Assembly (NCBI GenBank): GCA_964017195.1
Contig: OZ024890.1
Span: 67,483,376 to 67,547,375, forward strand
DNA: 64,000 nt
Reading direction: 5' to 3'
Source of the DNA: Siderastrea radians
Taxonomy: Eukaryota > Cnidaria > Anthozoa > Scleractinia > Rhizangiidae
The position numbers and the translations under genes are program-made. Numbering within the stretch: the first letter of the stretch is position 1; the number at the start of each line of letters is the position of its first letter. Below, in pieces: positions 12,327 to 24,300 of the stretch. A model generated the notes under the pieces. It saw nothing but the letters and a program-made list of their open reading frames with translations, was not told the DNA's origin and made no database searches.

Positions 12327-13015
12327 GTAAGTTTTATAAAATGATCTGCGGCAACTTACAAATTGACCGCAAGTTTTTTTTCCAAGACAAATTTTAGAAT
12401 ACAAACAATATGCCTGGAAAAACGCGATCGATTTTCGCTCTCAGCTTTTGTAAATGTTATGTATGCATGAAGCACCAAAACCCAAAATTCGAGACTAAGA
12501 CTTCGCATTTTTTTTCCATAAATCTATAGATCGATGGATAACATATATTTTTGAAGTTGGTGGATGTGTCAGTTTTCTCGTCCAAAATGCATTTTAATCG
12601 ACTCAAGAAAAATGTGTAGTTGCATATTTGCAATTGCGTCTTAACATCTGCGTGTAAAGATTGTGATTTCGCGTTTATCGGAGATTTGAACACTGATATT
12701 TAATGACTGAACAAACTTCGCATATTTCATTCACAAAGAAAGAATAAAAAGTGACTCCTTATTTCTAATCATTCTGTGCAAAAAGTGACAGAACCAATTA
12801 ATTTACTAATAATGCAAGTTTCATGCATTATTACGAAATCAGTCGTCTTCGCAAAAAACTCATGTCAGAACGCCTTGGCAGTAAGAGTGGCACAAAATGG
12901 CTTTTCGGTAATCTTGATAAAAATTGTGACATCATATCCATTCTATGGGCTTCCAATGTAACTACAGTCGTACGAAACTCATTGTTTAATCACCATGCCT
13001 TTTTGGAAATCCTAA

Positions 13016-13732
13016 ATGGTGGTTCACACTTGTGACATAAGCATAAACATAAGAAAGCGTAGTGTGAACCGGAGTAACATAAGCGTAAGCATAAGCATAA
13101 GAAAAAGGAAAGTTTTCCTTTTTCTTATGCTTATGCTTATGTTAATGTCGCGTTAACTATCGCAAATGTGAACGGGACAACATAAGCATAAGCATAAGCA
13201 GAACGAAACAGCAGTATTTGATGTCAGCAGAAATTGAAGCGAAAACAGTTCCCAATCCTGCTCTGATTAGCAGTTTTAAACTGGCGTAGTCTTCTTCAAA
13301 TTAAACGCGCTGTATTATAATGAGAAACTGGCTGAGGCCGTCCGTACTAACTACATGAACTACCTGAAATAAAATTATCGGTCCACCATGGCCAGTCGCA
13401 TTTCGAGCACAAGATTGTGATAATCGCCTTGCTGTTTTCTCTTCGTGAATATTTCTCTTACCCAACAGGACCTCCATCTTTTTTCAGGTTGTCTTTCTTC
13501 CCGCCGTCGACGTCTACGGAGCAAGTAACATCAAAAGGAGCACTTCTTTGTTTTCTTCTTCGTCCACCATTTAGACACTACAACCCATTTCGTTCCCCCA
13601 GGATTACAAATCTGATGCCCAATGCGCCTGCGTATATCGCTTTTCTCATACTTATGTCATAAGTATGAACATTCTTATGCTTATCCTTATGCTTATGTTT
13701 ACGCTTATATCACAAGTATGAACCAGCCTTTT
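13016..13732. mobile_element. 717-bp inverted-repeat element, TAA target duplication
   Basis: TAA at 13013-13015 and 13733-13735 flanks the insert, and the homologous site in copy A has one TAA (5175-5177), so this is a clean empty-site comparison. The ends are inverted repeats: GGTTCACACTTGTGACATA at the left and GGTTCATACTTGTGATATA read from the right. The CATAAG hexamer recurs many times. A near-perfect internal hairpin occupies about 13078-13145. A 3-bp TWA target duplication is typical of PIF/Harbinger elements, but no transposase frame is present. It is therefore a non-autonomous element. Confidence 0.8.
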
Positions 13733-15509
13733 TAAGAATCAAGGGGAGGGCACAAAGTGCCCCCACTGCTTAATTTTCTTAATTCCACACAATGTGGAAG
13801 ATATATAGTACTTCCAAAGATGTTTCCTTTGAAACTCGCAACGTGAACTGATTACGTCACTTTACGTGGGAATTTTGTCATAATTTCGAAAACCGGCGGC
13901 CATCTTTGATCCGCCATCTTGGATTGTCCATTTAGAAGAGAAATAAAAAGCAACAGGAAAACACTCAATTGATCTAAAAAGGAAAAAGTTAGCAAAAAAG
14001 TTAACTGATTTTCATTGAAAACAAAATTCAAAATTTTGAAAAACTGCCTGTCAAAATATGGTTGTCATGTGATCATCAGATTTAATGAGCATTGGCACGT
14101 CATACTAAATTGTTTCAAGAAAACTTTTAGGAAAAGTTACAAAGTCGTAAATTGAACTCGACTTACGCGAATGTGTATTTTATATTAACAGGCCCTTTTA
14201 TTTTGAAATTTACATATATATGTAACTCATATCGATGTGTAATAGGTGTGTATAATTTCCAAAACACGTCAAATTTAAAAAAAAGCCATAATAAAGTAAG
14301 GAATTTCTGAAAATAGGGTGATATTTTAGGTATCTAGTTTCGCGCAAAAAAAGTAGCAAAATATCATGTCGTGTGGTAATCTTTAATCGCAGACGTTTGC
14401 GCCTGAAACTTTCGAAAAAGCAACAATTCATTCAATCATGTTAGTGTTATATTCACAAAATGCAGCTGCGAATTTCTCATACCGTGTGTTGTGTTGCAAA
14501 TTTCTGCAAAATGTATACGCAATTAATCTTTTTTATCCTAATTATTCCTTTCTGGTAGATGTCCTGCTCAGAGCTGTCGAATTAAGCATTGTGTTCGTAT
14601 GCCATATATACAGTCCCACGTACAGTCCTTAGGCTGTGAGTCAGGAAATTAAAAATGGGACAATTGCTTAAACCTTATGACGTCACCAGAATAGCAACAA
14701 ACGTTAATCAGAGAATACAAAATAAACAGATAATTAGGTCCACAGAAAAAAAATCCTATTGATTTTCAGACACAATTTGGAAAGCTTGGAAGGCATCGCC
14801 TGTATCTTCAGCTAAGGTAATTACTAGTTTAAGATTTCTTAAATTCTTGCCAAAAAGCGATGCTTTCTTGTATTATTGCACAACGATCCTTGTGATAACC
14901 GTTTGTTTAGTGGTTAATTAACTCGCTACTTTGATCAAACACGGAATACAATTTCTATCCAGTTTGTTGAGAATTTTGTCCGCAGTTTCTAATAACGTCT
15001 GAAAATACCGACAAGATCTTTTTGCCTGTACAGTGTTCTAGTGTTGAACCATACTGCTGGGAGCTAGGTACTATAGCTAAATATCAAGGAAAATAGGCCA
15101 CTAGAAGGTGACAACGCAAAGCGAAAACAAGCAAGCACTTCTAACGGATATTCCTAAGGCAAAAAAGTGATTAATAGCTCGTTGAAGCCTTCACAGATGA
15201 ATAAAAATATTCCGTGATTAAAGAGCATTTAATGAAATTTATTTTTGATATCTTGATAACATTTTCTTTTCGCTCGGTGGCGTACAACGCGTAGGCCACT
15301 AGTTTTTAACTTAGCTTTTTCGTGCATAATTTCCACCTGGATGTATGTTCATTAACATAAAGGCATCAATGGCCCAAAAAGGCTTCAGTTTAACCTGCGG
15401 ATTTAATCCAAAATTTTGGTTACAAAAGATTTTTGATATTAAGGCTACTATTGTAAGCGCTTAAATTTAGCGACTTGGAACTTTAATTTCGCGATTTTCT
15501 GAAGTATTA

Positions 15510-15622
15510 GGCCCAGTTCGGACTTTCCATGTGCCGAATCTAATACAAATGCGCAAAGGCTATTGTTTTTGCTAATATTAGGTTCGGCACATGTCAGTAA
15601 GGTAAGACGTTTGAACCGGGCC
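15510..15622. mobile_element. 113-bp MITE, TTA target duplication (PIF/Harbinger-like)
   Basis: TTA at 15507-15509 and 15623-15625 flanks a short element with GGCCCAGTTCGGAC at the left and GGCCCGGTTCAAAC read from the right. Longer inverted arms share CATGTGCCGAA. Copy A (about 7603-7612) has no insert. The TWA target and GGCCC ends suggest a PIF/Harbinger-derived MITE. Confidence 0.8.
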
Positions 15623-16336
15623 TTAGCGAACGATCAGGAGCAACATCGAAACAACAGGCTTTACAAAGCGCGTTATAGATAAAGTATACACTGAAGTAAG
15701 TTACTTTGCAGTTATATGTCAAAAATGTGTTCACCTCAACATAACGGTAGTTTTACAATGCTGGAAAATATTAGCAGAATCGAATTAGTTAACCCTCCTT
15801 TCGTACCAGGCCAGAATGACTTATATAATACTAATAGTCAAAAGACGCAACTCTGTAGAACAAAGTATGGTGGATTAAGCGAGAAGAAATTAATGCTGGC
15901 GACAACTAATCTTAGCGATTCGCAAGAATTCGCTTGAGCCGGTTGCCAGTTGTTTGTGACGAATATAACAACTGAGCAAAAGGATTGAAACATTCTTTGC
16001 TTTAAAAGAGGTCTGAAAAGAACAGGTGTGAGCTGCCTTGGTTCCAGTAGCGTCAAGTTATCAAAAGTTCGGTTTAAAAAAAACTGAAAAACAGTTCGGG
16101 CCCGAAAAGCTGTGCCATTTGTAGATGCAGAGGGTCAATCAAAACGGTTCAATTATTATTAATTTTGAAGCTGACACAAAAATTAATTCAGTTTTATAAA
16201 ACAGCCTGGACTGCTTTTTACTAAGAACTTTACCGTTAGTCCTTTTGTCCAGCAATCAGCCTTCACTGAAAAATCGCACTTTGTGGTTTTGGTCATAACC
16301 ACCTTGTGAAGTTTTTGTACAGCACATTAACGCTAT

Positions 16337-16838
16337 TTAGCCTGGGGGCAGGGGGGCACATTGTGTCTACGCTGACTTTAACGAGCTATAACTTTTAAAC
16401 GGCCAGCCTAATAATCACCAAATCTCGTGACTTTTCCTAACATTTATCGGAGAATATTTTCCTGTGTCAATGACGTGTCTAAGATGATTGACGTTTCCAT
16501 AGCAACCGTCTTCTCAGGAGTGTATTTTGACTATTTTCTGTCTTTTTTCAGTTTTTTGCCCTTCGTTTGTAAGAAAAAGATAATCCTTTGCTTTGCTCAT
16601 ATATTTTTCGATGTCGTCAACTGTATGAATGCAGGATCGGGATCCAAGATGGCGGTCTCAAATTCAAAATGGCGGGTTTGTGACACCTTTATGACGTCAT
16701 GACACGCATAATTGACACGTCATAATACCAATCTGTTAAGCTAATGACTTACTAAAAACGTGCCAAGTTTCATCACAAGAACGTTAATACTTTTCGAGAT
16801 CTGTAGGCCCCCCCCCCCCCACCCCCAGGCTCAGAAAC
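16337..16838. mobile_element. Probable inverted-repeat insertion in copy B
   Basis: AGCCTGGGGGCAGGGG near 16339 is matched in reverse complement by CCCCACCCCCAGGCT near 16815-16831. The interior includes an AAGATGGCGG segment and a TGACGTCATGA segment and has no counterpart in copy A. A C run lies at about 16807-16820. Boundaries are approximate. Confidence 0.45.
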
Positions 16839-17330
16839 TCAAAAAAAGCCTAGGCGAAATAGGGTTAGAAAGAACTGCTAAAGGCAAAACCACAGCGACA
16901 AACCAGTGAGGAGTGCCGGATCTTGTGTAGACCTGGATCAGTAAACATCTTGAAGACGAAAGTAAACAACAGTAAACTGATCCTTACGGCGAGAAGATTA
17001 AGAAAGTAATATATTTGCCCGATATTTCGGTTTGCAAAACAAACCTTCTTCGGGGGCTAAAACAGAAAAGTGAAATAGGGTTAAACAGTACCACAGCAAG
17101 ACTGAACTGCTCAATGTAGTTCTCATCAGGGATATAGAAGACGGAAGACAGGTTTTTCTTCTCTTTGTTGCGAGCAAGACAAATTCTGCTAATTGTGTGT
17201 TTAAGTTAGCTTTGGAGCAATAAATCTGCCTCTCCATTCGGCGTAGTGAGAGCTTTGCAGTCAATTTGGTTTATTTCCTGTTGTGTTTCCCCTACAAGTG
17301 GTGTAGACCTGGAGACTTTCTGTTCACCGC
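16839..17330 (-). repeat. Unidentified insertion, possible retroelement 3' remnant
   Basis: This piece is absent from copy A. On the minus strand it contains CCCGAAGAAGGTTTG and GCAAACCGAAATATCGG (about 17020-17056). This resembles the GAAGAAGG...CCGAAA motif seen near the 3' ends of some Penelope-like and LINE elements. No reverse transcriptase motif is visible, so the assignment is weak. Confidence 0.25.
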
Positions 17331-17905
17331 CACTGAAGTCATCCGGCAACAAAACGAACCACAGAGGCGGCTTTAGGTAATTCATTACGAGTTATGGGTA
17401 ATTTATGCGTTGCACTTGGGCATGCAAACGTTTTATACTTTGGCTCAGTATGATGCCCACGAGTAAAATCCTCATGCTTATCAAACGGAAATCTGTTTTA
17501 ACATTTTTGTAGTCTTTAGCCAAGGCCGTGAGCCATCAATGGAGGGGTACAGTCAGATATAGTTGCCAGAAAATTATTTGCGCAGACGCAGCTTCAGTCA
17601 TATACTTTAGGTAACTGGCAAAGGAATATTATAGATTAAAACACAACAACAATTCAAACAACGCACGGTATGTGAAAAGATACGCGAATTAAAAGCATTT
17701 GATTGTGGCATCAACGCCTAGATCCCGCCGAACGTATCATTATACTAGAAACATTACAAAGTTTTATTTTTTCCTGAGAGTAGCCAAAGGAATGCGGTAA
17801 AACAGTTAAGGTTCAAAAGTCTATCAAAAAGACTTCCTTTTGTTTTCTTAGACACTGGCAGTAATTGGACTTATCGTAAGGAGACCTTGGCCTTGAAAGT
17901 ATTTC

Positions 17906-18965
17906 TTAAATTCAGGAGTGTTGTCTTGTTGTGTTTTACCTATTTAACTGAGAAGGTCACGGAAAGTAAAACAAAACAAAACAAAACAAAACAAAAGCTC
18001 ATTAAGCCTCTTGAACAGTAAATAGTCTACGTACGTAATAAGATTCATGAAATTTCGAAAGTCATCTCACAAAAAATGTAACGCTCAAGATAAGGCTCAA
18101 GATAAGCTACTTTTCTGTTGTAGTTTTCTCCGTATCATTGATAAAAACTGAGATGATAGAATTGGAAGAAATTATATTAAGGATCTTGGTAAGGCGTTGG
18201 CTCGGTTGTTGAGAATGTTATCACGGGTGATAATCAGTCAATTTTTACCTGAACCATATTGAAAAGATTATGATAATAGGGTAGTTTTATCTCGGCACGT
18301 ACAGCTCGTCTCAGAGACTGTAACAGCACATTGATTCTGTGAGCTAAAACATTGAAAGCAAGGTGGTTCGTTATGAAAGCTGGATTGCCAACAAAAAACT
18401 CACGAACAGAGGCGTAATAGGTTAGAGCAGGGTAAGGGAAAGACAAACTGCTTAACTATACTTTTTTACGTAGTATCAAAAACCACACATTGAAAATTGA
18501 ACGTGAGCGCTGATCAAATTGCAAACTAATGATCTTACAAAACGGTTACTGTACATATTTAAGCTGTAACATTTGGTGTACCTGTACCTCCAGTTGAAAT
18601 TAACCTTAAATTTACCTTGCAGAAAATCTTCTGGCCGGCACAAACACTGGGCTATATATTCTGTTTTTTTTTTTTTTTTAATTTGTCTCACGAAAGCGGT
18701 GAGCGCAAAAACGTTATTGCATAACGTAATTGCATAACATTAATAGTTCATTTTCGGCCCCAGGCCTCTTTTCTTTTGCGCATGTCCTGGAGTCGAGATG
18801 TAAATTAGTTGCACATGTTCAAGCAACGTGCACGCGTTTCCCGCATTAAGTTGCTTAAATAATTATTTATATTCACAGTTTAGTGTAAAGTAATCAGGTA
18901 GACTGTGGCTATTTTTTACTTTTTTTGGCAAATATGCATTTATGCTACATCCCGCTCATTTATTT
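17906..18965. other. Spacer without recognised gene
   Basis: This is AT-rich spacer with an (AAAAC)n run at about 17967-17996 and a T run near 18666-18680. Short open frames on both strands show no family signature. Confidence 0.6.
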
Positions 18966-19872
18966 ATGCATCAGTCAATTCCAGCAGTGCCCATCCCCCC
19001 CGGGCATTAGTGGGGCATTTTTCCTCATGGTCCTTCCCGTGGGCTGGGCATTAGTCTACCCCGGAGCATTTGTCGGTCTCGTGATTTTCACCTCACAGCA
19101 CTGTCACTTCCGTTCAGTGATAAGTTTATCGGGCAAGGACGAAAAATTTGTGATTAACTTTGTCTAAGAAGGACAAAATGAGACGGTAGATACACAAAAC
19201 GAATGGTCATTGGAACAATACAGAGAAAAAAGACTTATTTGAGAGAGACTTAGTTTAGCCTGATTTAGCTTTGATTAGAACGAAGGTAAGCCCAAAAACT
19301 AAGAAATCAACTAATTTTTTACCTGTACCGCGGGGCGTTTGAACAGGTTGTTTGTCCCCGCAGTGGAGCATTCACCCGTTTGTCTTCCAAAAATCCTAAT
19401 GCTCGGGGGTCGGCCGGGGAGGGGGAATGCGCCCCCGGGGGGACTCCCACATGAAAGGGACGGGGATGCTCGTCGGAAAATTATAATTAAAACCCTAAAG
19501 GAGACCAATCTGGGCGTGGCCCAGGCTTTATTTGACCCTAAAGGAGACCATGCTAAAACAGACAACCGAATAAGAGCTATGGTGATTTAAATTGTGCTTA
19601 AGATGTTTACATCGAATGCTGTATTCTGTTATTAGATTTTAGACAGGAGCTCCTGATTTTAAGCATTGTCTTAAATCTTTGGTTTTGGTTCATAATCTAC
19701 CCTAAGCGATACCTGTGGGGGTAAAAATATTGGCCTTCTGTCCTGAACTCCCTAAGTGAGACCAAAATCTGCAATTTACACCCCTAAGCGAGACGACGAG
19801 TATCCCCGTCACTTTCATATGGGAGTCCCCCCCCCCCCGGGGGATGGGCACTGCTGGAAATGACTGATGCAT
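18966..19872. mobile_element. 907-bp inverted-repeat element with ATGCAT ends
   Basis: The outer inverted repeats of about 34 bp start ATGCATCAGTCA and continue through CCAGCAGTGCCCATCCCCC at both ends. Flanking TATTT (18961-18965 and 19873-19877) is a possible 5-bp target duplication. A second, internal inverted repeat pairs GACTCCCACATGAAAGG (about 19442) with CTTTCATATGGGAGTC (about 19811). The unit CTAAAGGAGACCA occurs twice (19496 and 19540). No transposase is seen. The termini resemble those of 47887-48832. Confidence 0.75.
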
Positions 19873-21295
19873 TATTTTTCGTACATTTTAAATAACATTA
19901 ATTAATCACCCTGGCTGGGAGACTTAATGGACGCTCGGATACGCGAACAGACATGTAAGACACATGTTCTTTACTTATGAATTTTCCAAAACGTAGACTT
20001 TATTGACATCGGTACTACCATGGCAAGGCACTGACAACGTCGTTTATCAATTCACCATCGTTTTCATCTTGATGTTTCGTGCAAGGCGGCACGTAAGGCC
20101 TCAACAGCCCCTTTCCAACCTTCTTCACGATCAGTTGCAGTTTTCAACACTGCATCCCATGATTTCAATCCAGCTTTCTCAGTCCTTCTCCGGCTTTTCC
20201 ACTGTCCTTTTCAGTATATTTTCTTGTCACTTACCAGTTACCTGTTTCGTGCTAGACCTTGTTAGGCCACTTGTTGGGTTTTGTGTAGGTTATTAAATCA
20301 CTGCTTCTGTTGTCCACTCGAACGTCATGGTGGTAGTTTTGACTTTTTTAAAGATCAGTCGCATCACTGCTGAACAGCAGTTTTCCTGCCTTTTTTTTTA
20401 TTTTCAACATTTTAGTGGTGTTGTCATTTCATTTATCAAATCTCAATTGTTTGTTTGTTTTGTTTTGCTTTTTTTTTCTGCAGCCATTTTCAATGTAAAC
20501 AAATTATATAGCTTGGTTTGCAGTTTGTCTCTTTCAAACTATTACAAAATGCAAATGATTTTAATCGAATTTTAAAGCCGTACGAGATGAGAACACGGCG
20601 AAAAGATTTCTGACTTCAAATAAAATGCGGGTTTTCTTTGATCTCCCTTGTGAAAATTTGTAATCATACTTTCGAGCGCGTGCTTCATTTAGGTGAAATG
20701 TGTTCTTTCACCGGCTGTTCTTTTGATGCCTTTGTGATACCTGAGCTGAAGGACATTTTAATGAGTGAAACTGGTTAAATTCCGTCTGGAACCGTGTCGA
20801 CTCTTCGCAACCACGAAAACAAATTCAGTATTAAATAGAAATTACCTCTAGGCGATTTAACTTCAATTTATTTGTGTGACTACCGCAAGGGCTACGCTGT
20901 TCCGAGCTTCGTGGTTTATGACTAATGAAAAACAATTCTCTCTTTATTCACAGGCATGATAAAAATTTATCTACTGACAAAGCTTATCAATGCTTACGTC
21001 ATATGTTTAAAAATTAATGTAACCTTTGAACCGAAAACAATAAGCACAAGCATAAATAAAACTGTGAATCTTATTATCTATCTTCTTGTACTTGCGAGGC
21101 TCGTAAGGTCACACCGTTGATGTTCGAACACTTTTGTAAGCCTCTTAAAAATATCCGCTTTTATCTACCTGCCGGAAATCAGCTATTAAGGCTGTAAATC
21201 GTAGAATCATACTGACCGTGTAAACGCTCTATTTATATGGAATTGTATAATGCGGATCAACGTTGATTGATTCTTCGTGTTATTTTTGTCTGCAG
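19873..21295. other. Upstream region of the cyclase gene
   Basis: No coding exon was recognised. Promoter and untranslated first exon(s) of the downstream cyclase gene probably lie here or further upstream, because a good acceptor (TTTTTGTCTGCAG, ending at 21295) precedes its first coding exon by only 32 bases. I could not place the promoter. Confidence 0.5.
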
Positions 21296-21327
21296 TCTAG
21301 TCAATAATGAGGATCAAGTAAAACACC

Positions 21328-24300
21328 ATGTATGGCATGTTACTGGAAAGCGTGGAACACTTTCTCAAGGAAAAATACGGCGAAAAGACTTGGAATTTAA
21401 TTCGCCTTCGAGCTGGAGTCAAAAACCACGTATTTGTCACCCACGAGCGCTACCCCGATAACCTCATATTGGATATCGCTCGTGCAGCCGCCGATATTAT
21501 TGGAAAACAGACGAAGATGAATTCAGAAGATTTCATCCAGTTCTTTGGCGTTTGCTTTGTGAAATTTTTCAGCAACTACGGGTATGATAGGATCGTTAGA
21601 GTCAGCGGGAGGCACTTTAGGGATTTTTTGAGTGGGATCGATAATCTGCACGAACACATGCGTTTCGCTTACCCGAAGCTCATGTCGCCAACGTTTTTCT
21701 GCACCGAGGAGACGACGTCAGGGTTACTGCTGCACTACAAATCTAAACGTCATGGATTTCAACGTTATGTTATTGGACAAATTATGGAAGTTGCAAGGAT
21801 GTTTTACAGCATAGCGCTTGAGATGAAAGTATTTGACATTCATGCTACAGAAACAGGATGCCATATTGTGTATCGACTTAATTTCGATAACTCAGCTTGT
21901 AAGCCTCCTAGCCCGGACATGTTGTCCGTTAGAGAAACTCGTGATTTGTCTTGCGAAACTTTCTTTCGTATCATGCCTTTCAGCTTTGTCGTGTCGGCTG
22001 ACATGAAGATTATCATGACGGGTGACGCGCTATCGTCGACGCTTGGAAAAGTTTTAATTGGGAACCGCGTAGACGCCGTTTTTTCCTTGAGACGACCACG
22101 GCGTGAATTCACTTGGGAAAACGTAAGCAGTTTTTTTTAATTTCAAAGGGTGATTTAAACACTTTTTACTTAAAAATATTGATTCATGTTGAAAGGATAA
22201 AATTGATAAGCAACTAATGACGTTAAATGCGTTTCGTTTTAATTTGTTCACAATGGAAAATATGCCGATGAAATTTTGTTGTCACGCCAACAAAATGAGC
22301 AATGCACGCAAGTAAAAGGCAATGTTTTGCTGCTTTTTATTTAATTTCACCTGAAAACACAAAACAAAGATGTCCCTTTGAACATGATAGTTAAAACACA
22401 CTTTGTTCCCCTTGCTTTTCTTTTCGTTGCCGGTGTTTTTTATTTGCTTTTTACAAACAGATTTTAATTTACATGGTAGGAATATAACAAGAGACGGATG
22501 ACAGACTGGTTTTATTATGTTTATTGTGGTGTTTGTAATTCCAATTTGTTGCTAAAGTGGCTTGTTCAGCCTGATGCGCATTACATATAATTACATAATT
22601 TGTTATTCAGATTTTTTTCTGTAGTGCTTGGTGAAGGACGATTTGATACTTGAAACAAAACACCAACATCAATATAATGCTTTTTAAAGCTTTTTCAATC
22701 AATTTTCAAATTGGATAAAACATATGATAGAGTACTTTTAGTGTCGACAGCAATTCAATCCTTTCAATCAATTCTTTCGCTCAGCTGTGTGATTGGTTTA
22801 GAAACTCGTGCCACGTTCTCAACCAATCCGAAGTGAAATCAAAACCAAACATTTACGTTTATTTGCTTCGGTTTCTGATGGTTTTTTTTTCTTTTTTTTT
22901 TGCACTGTTTGCGTCTCTAGTGATTGCCCAGAGTATAATTGCTTTTGGTTTTACAATTGAAGACCGTTATCTTCGACTTGCGAATTATAATATATTTAAA
23001 TATCTCGCCCGAGGCCACGCGGCGTTGAGAACACAGAACCGAGCTCCTAGAAAGTTAATCAGTCGAAATTACGTGCCGTACAACATGTAGTGAAGTGCAA
23101 AAAAAGCTTTCTAAAAGTCATTTGTTAACAGCTTTTTTCCCCCTTAAATACTGAAGGTTCAAATTTTACATCAAAGATTTCAAAAGTTACGAAAAGGGTG
23201 GTGTACGGAACCAAAGCCCTTCCTCAGAGCCAATCCTGACGAACGGGTATCGCTCAGAACGTCAAGTTTTGAGTTTCTTTACGGTGGCCATGTATTCAGA
23301 CCTTATCAACTCAGGTGGTAAATCCAAATTTTGTTGTTTCTCTTCTCCGCCGACGCAGTAACACTGTTGAATAAAAATTGAGTCTTGCTACAAGGTACTT
23401 TCATTGGATGGCTACTCTTTGACATTTCACTCACAACTCTAACTTTAGTATTATTTGTGGAGAAACTAAACAGCATCACAAGAAAGTACTGCTTAGTATT
23501 TTTTATGATGTGAACGCTCGCACTTAAAGATTTCATCCATAGAAAAAATAAAAATGAACTTAAAAAAACAACAACAACAACAAAAACGAAACTCCTCCGA
23601 AAGTTCATTTTTCACGTACTGTACTGAATCCAGTGTTTTTTCTCACAATTGATACATGCCTTTTTGTCTTGTTTAGATTAAAACATGGAATGTCATCTGT
23701 GAGCTAGTTGCAAAGCTACCCTGCGTAAAAAATCACTGCATTAAAAAGCCTCTTTTAAGGTCTGTAAAGTCAGTGGACAAAACGGACATATTTTCGCCCC
23801 TATCGAGAGTGCTCGAGGAAACACCAAGAACGAACTCGCACATTTTCAAGGAGACGAACCACAAGATTGCGCATCTGGGACTTATAGAGGATATTGGAAG
23901 GCGAAGGAGCAATGCGGTGCTCCATAAGACTCTGTCAAGGCGGCACAGTGAGGTCCCACTGGCAAGAAATGGCACGTTACTACCAAGGCTACATGACAAA
24001 GATTACACGGAAAAAATCTTGAAGCCTTTACATTTAAAGGGACATGTGAAATATCTGAAGAAAAATGACATGGTGTTGTTCATCTGCTCACCTATGTGAG
24101 TTATCTGTAGCCAAAACGTATTTTATTTCACTTGTGTGGCATATACTACTATACCACTTATGAAGAGATCATGTGTTGTTTGATAAGAATTTGTTAATAT
24201 AAATAAATGGATGCTTAAACTAAAGAGGGAAAAGGAGAAAGGGCGTTGAATGAGGCTGTTATTTTTTTGATCGAGTAAACTACAAAACAGTGTCTACCTT

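Larger units (their letters stand above)
9742..17905. repeat. Tandem segmental duplication, copy B
   Basis: This is the second, direct-orientation copy of 1985-9185. It is about 1 kb longer because it carries its own insertions at 13016-13732, 15510-15622 and about 16337-17330. Each is missing from the matching place in copy A. Degeneration relative to A is visible: the exon-like segment at 9979-10056 has lost the GTAAGT donor seen in A (it reads GAAAGT). No complete gene was recognised. Confidence 0.92.

Noticed and set aside
20003..20296. 97-codon plus-strand open frame upstream of the cyclase
   Set aside because: Phe, Leu and Ser rich, no recognisable domain and no splice context; likely chance in pyrimidine-rich DNA.
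22833..23090. 85-codon open frame with a hydrophobic N-terminus inside cyclase intron 1
   Set aside because: It lies within a confirmed intron, has a homopolymer-driven Phe run, no splice or family support, and is followed by low-complexity sequence.
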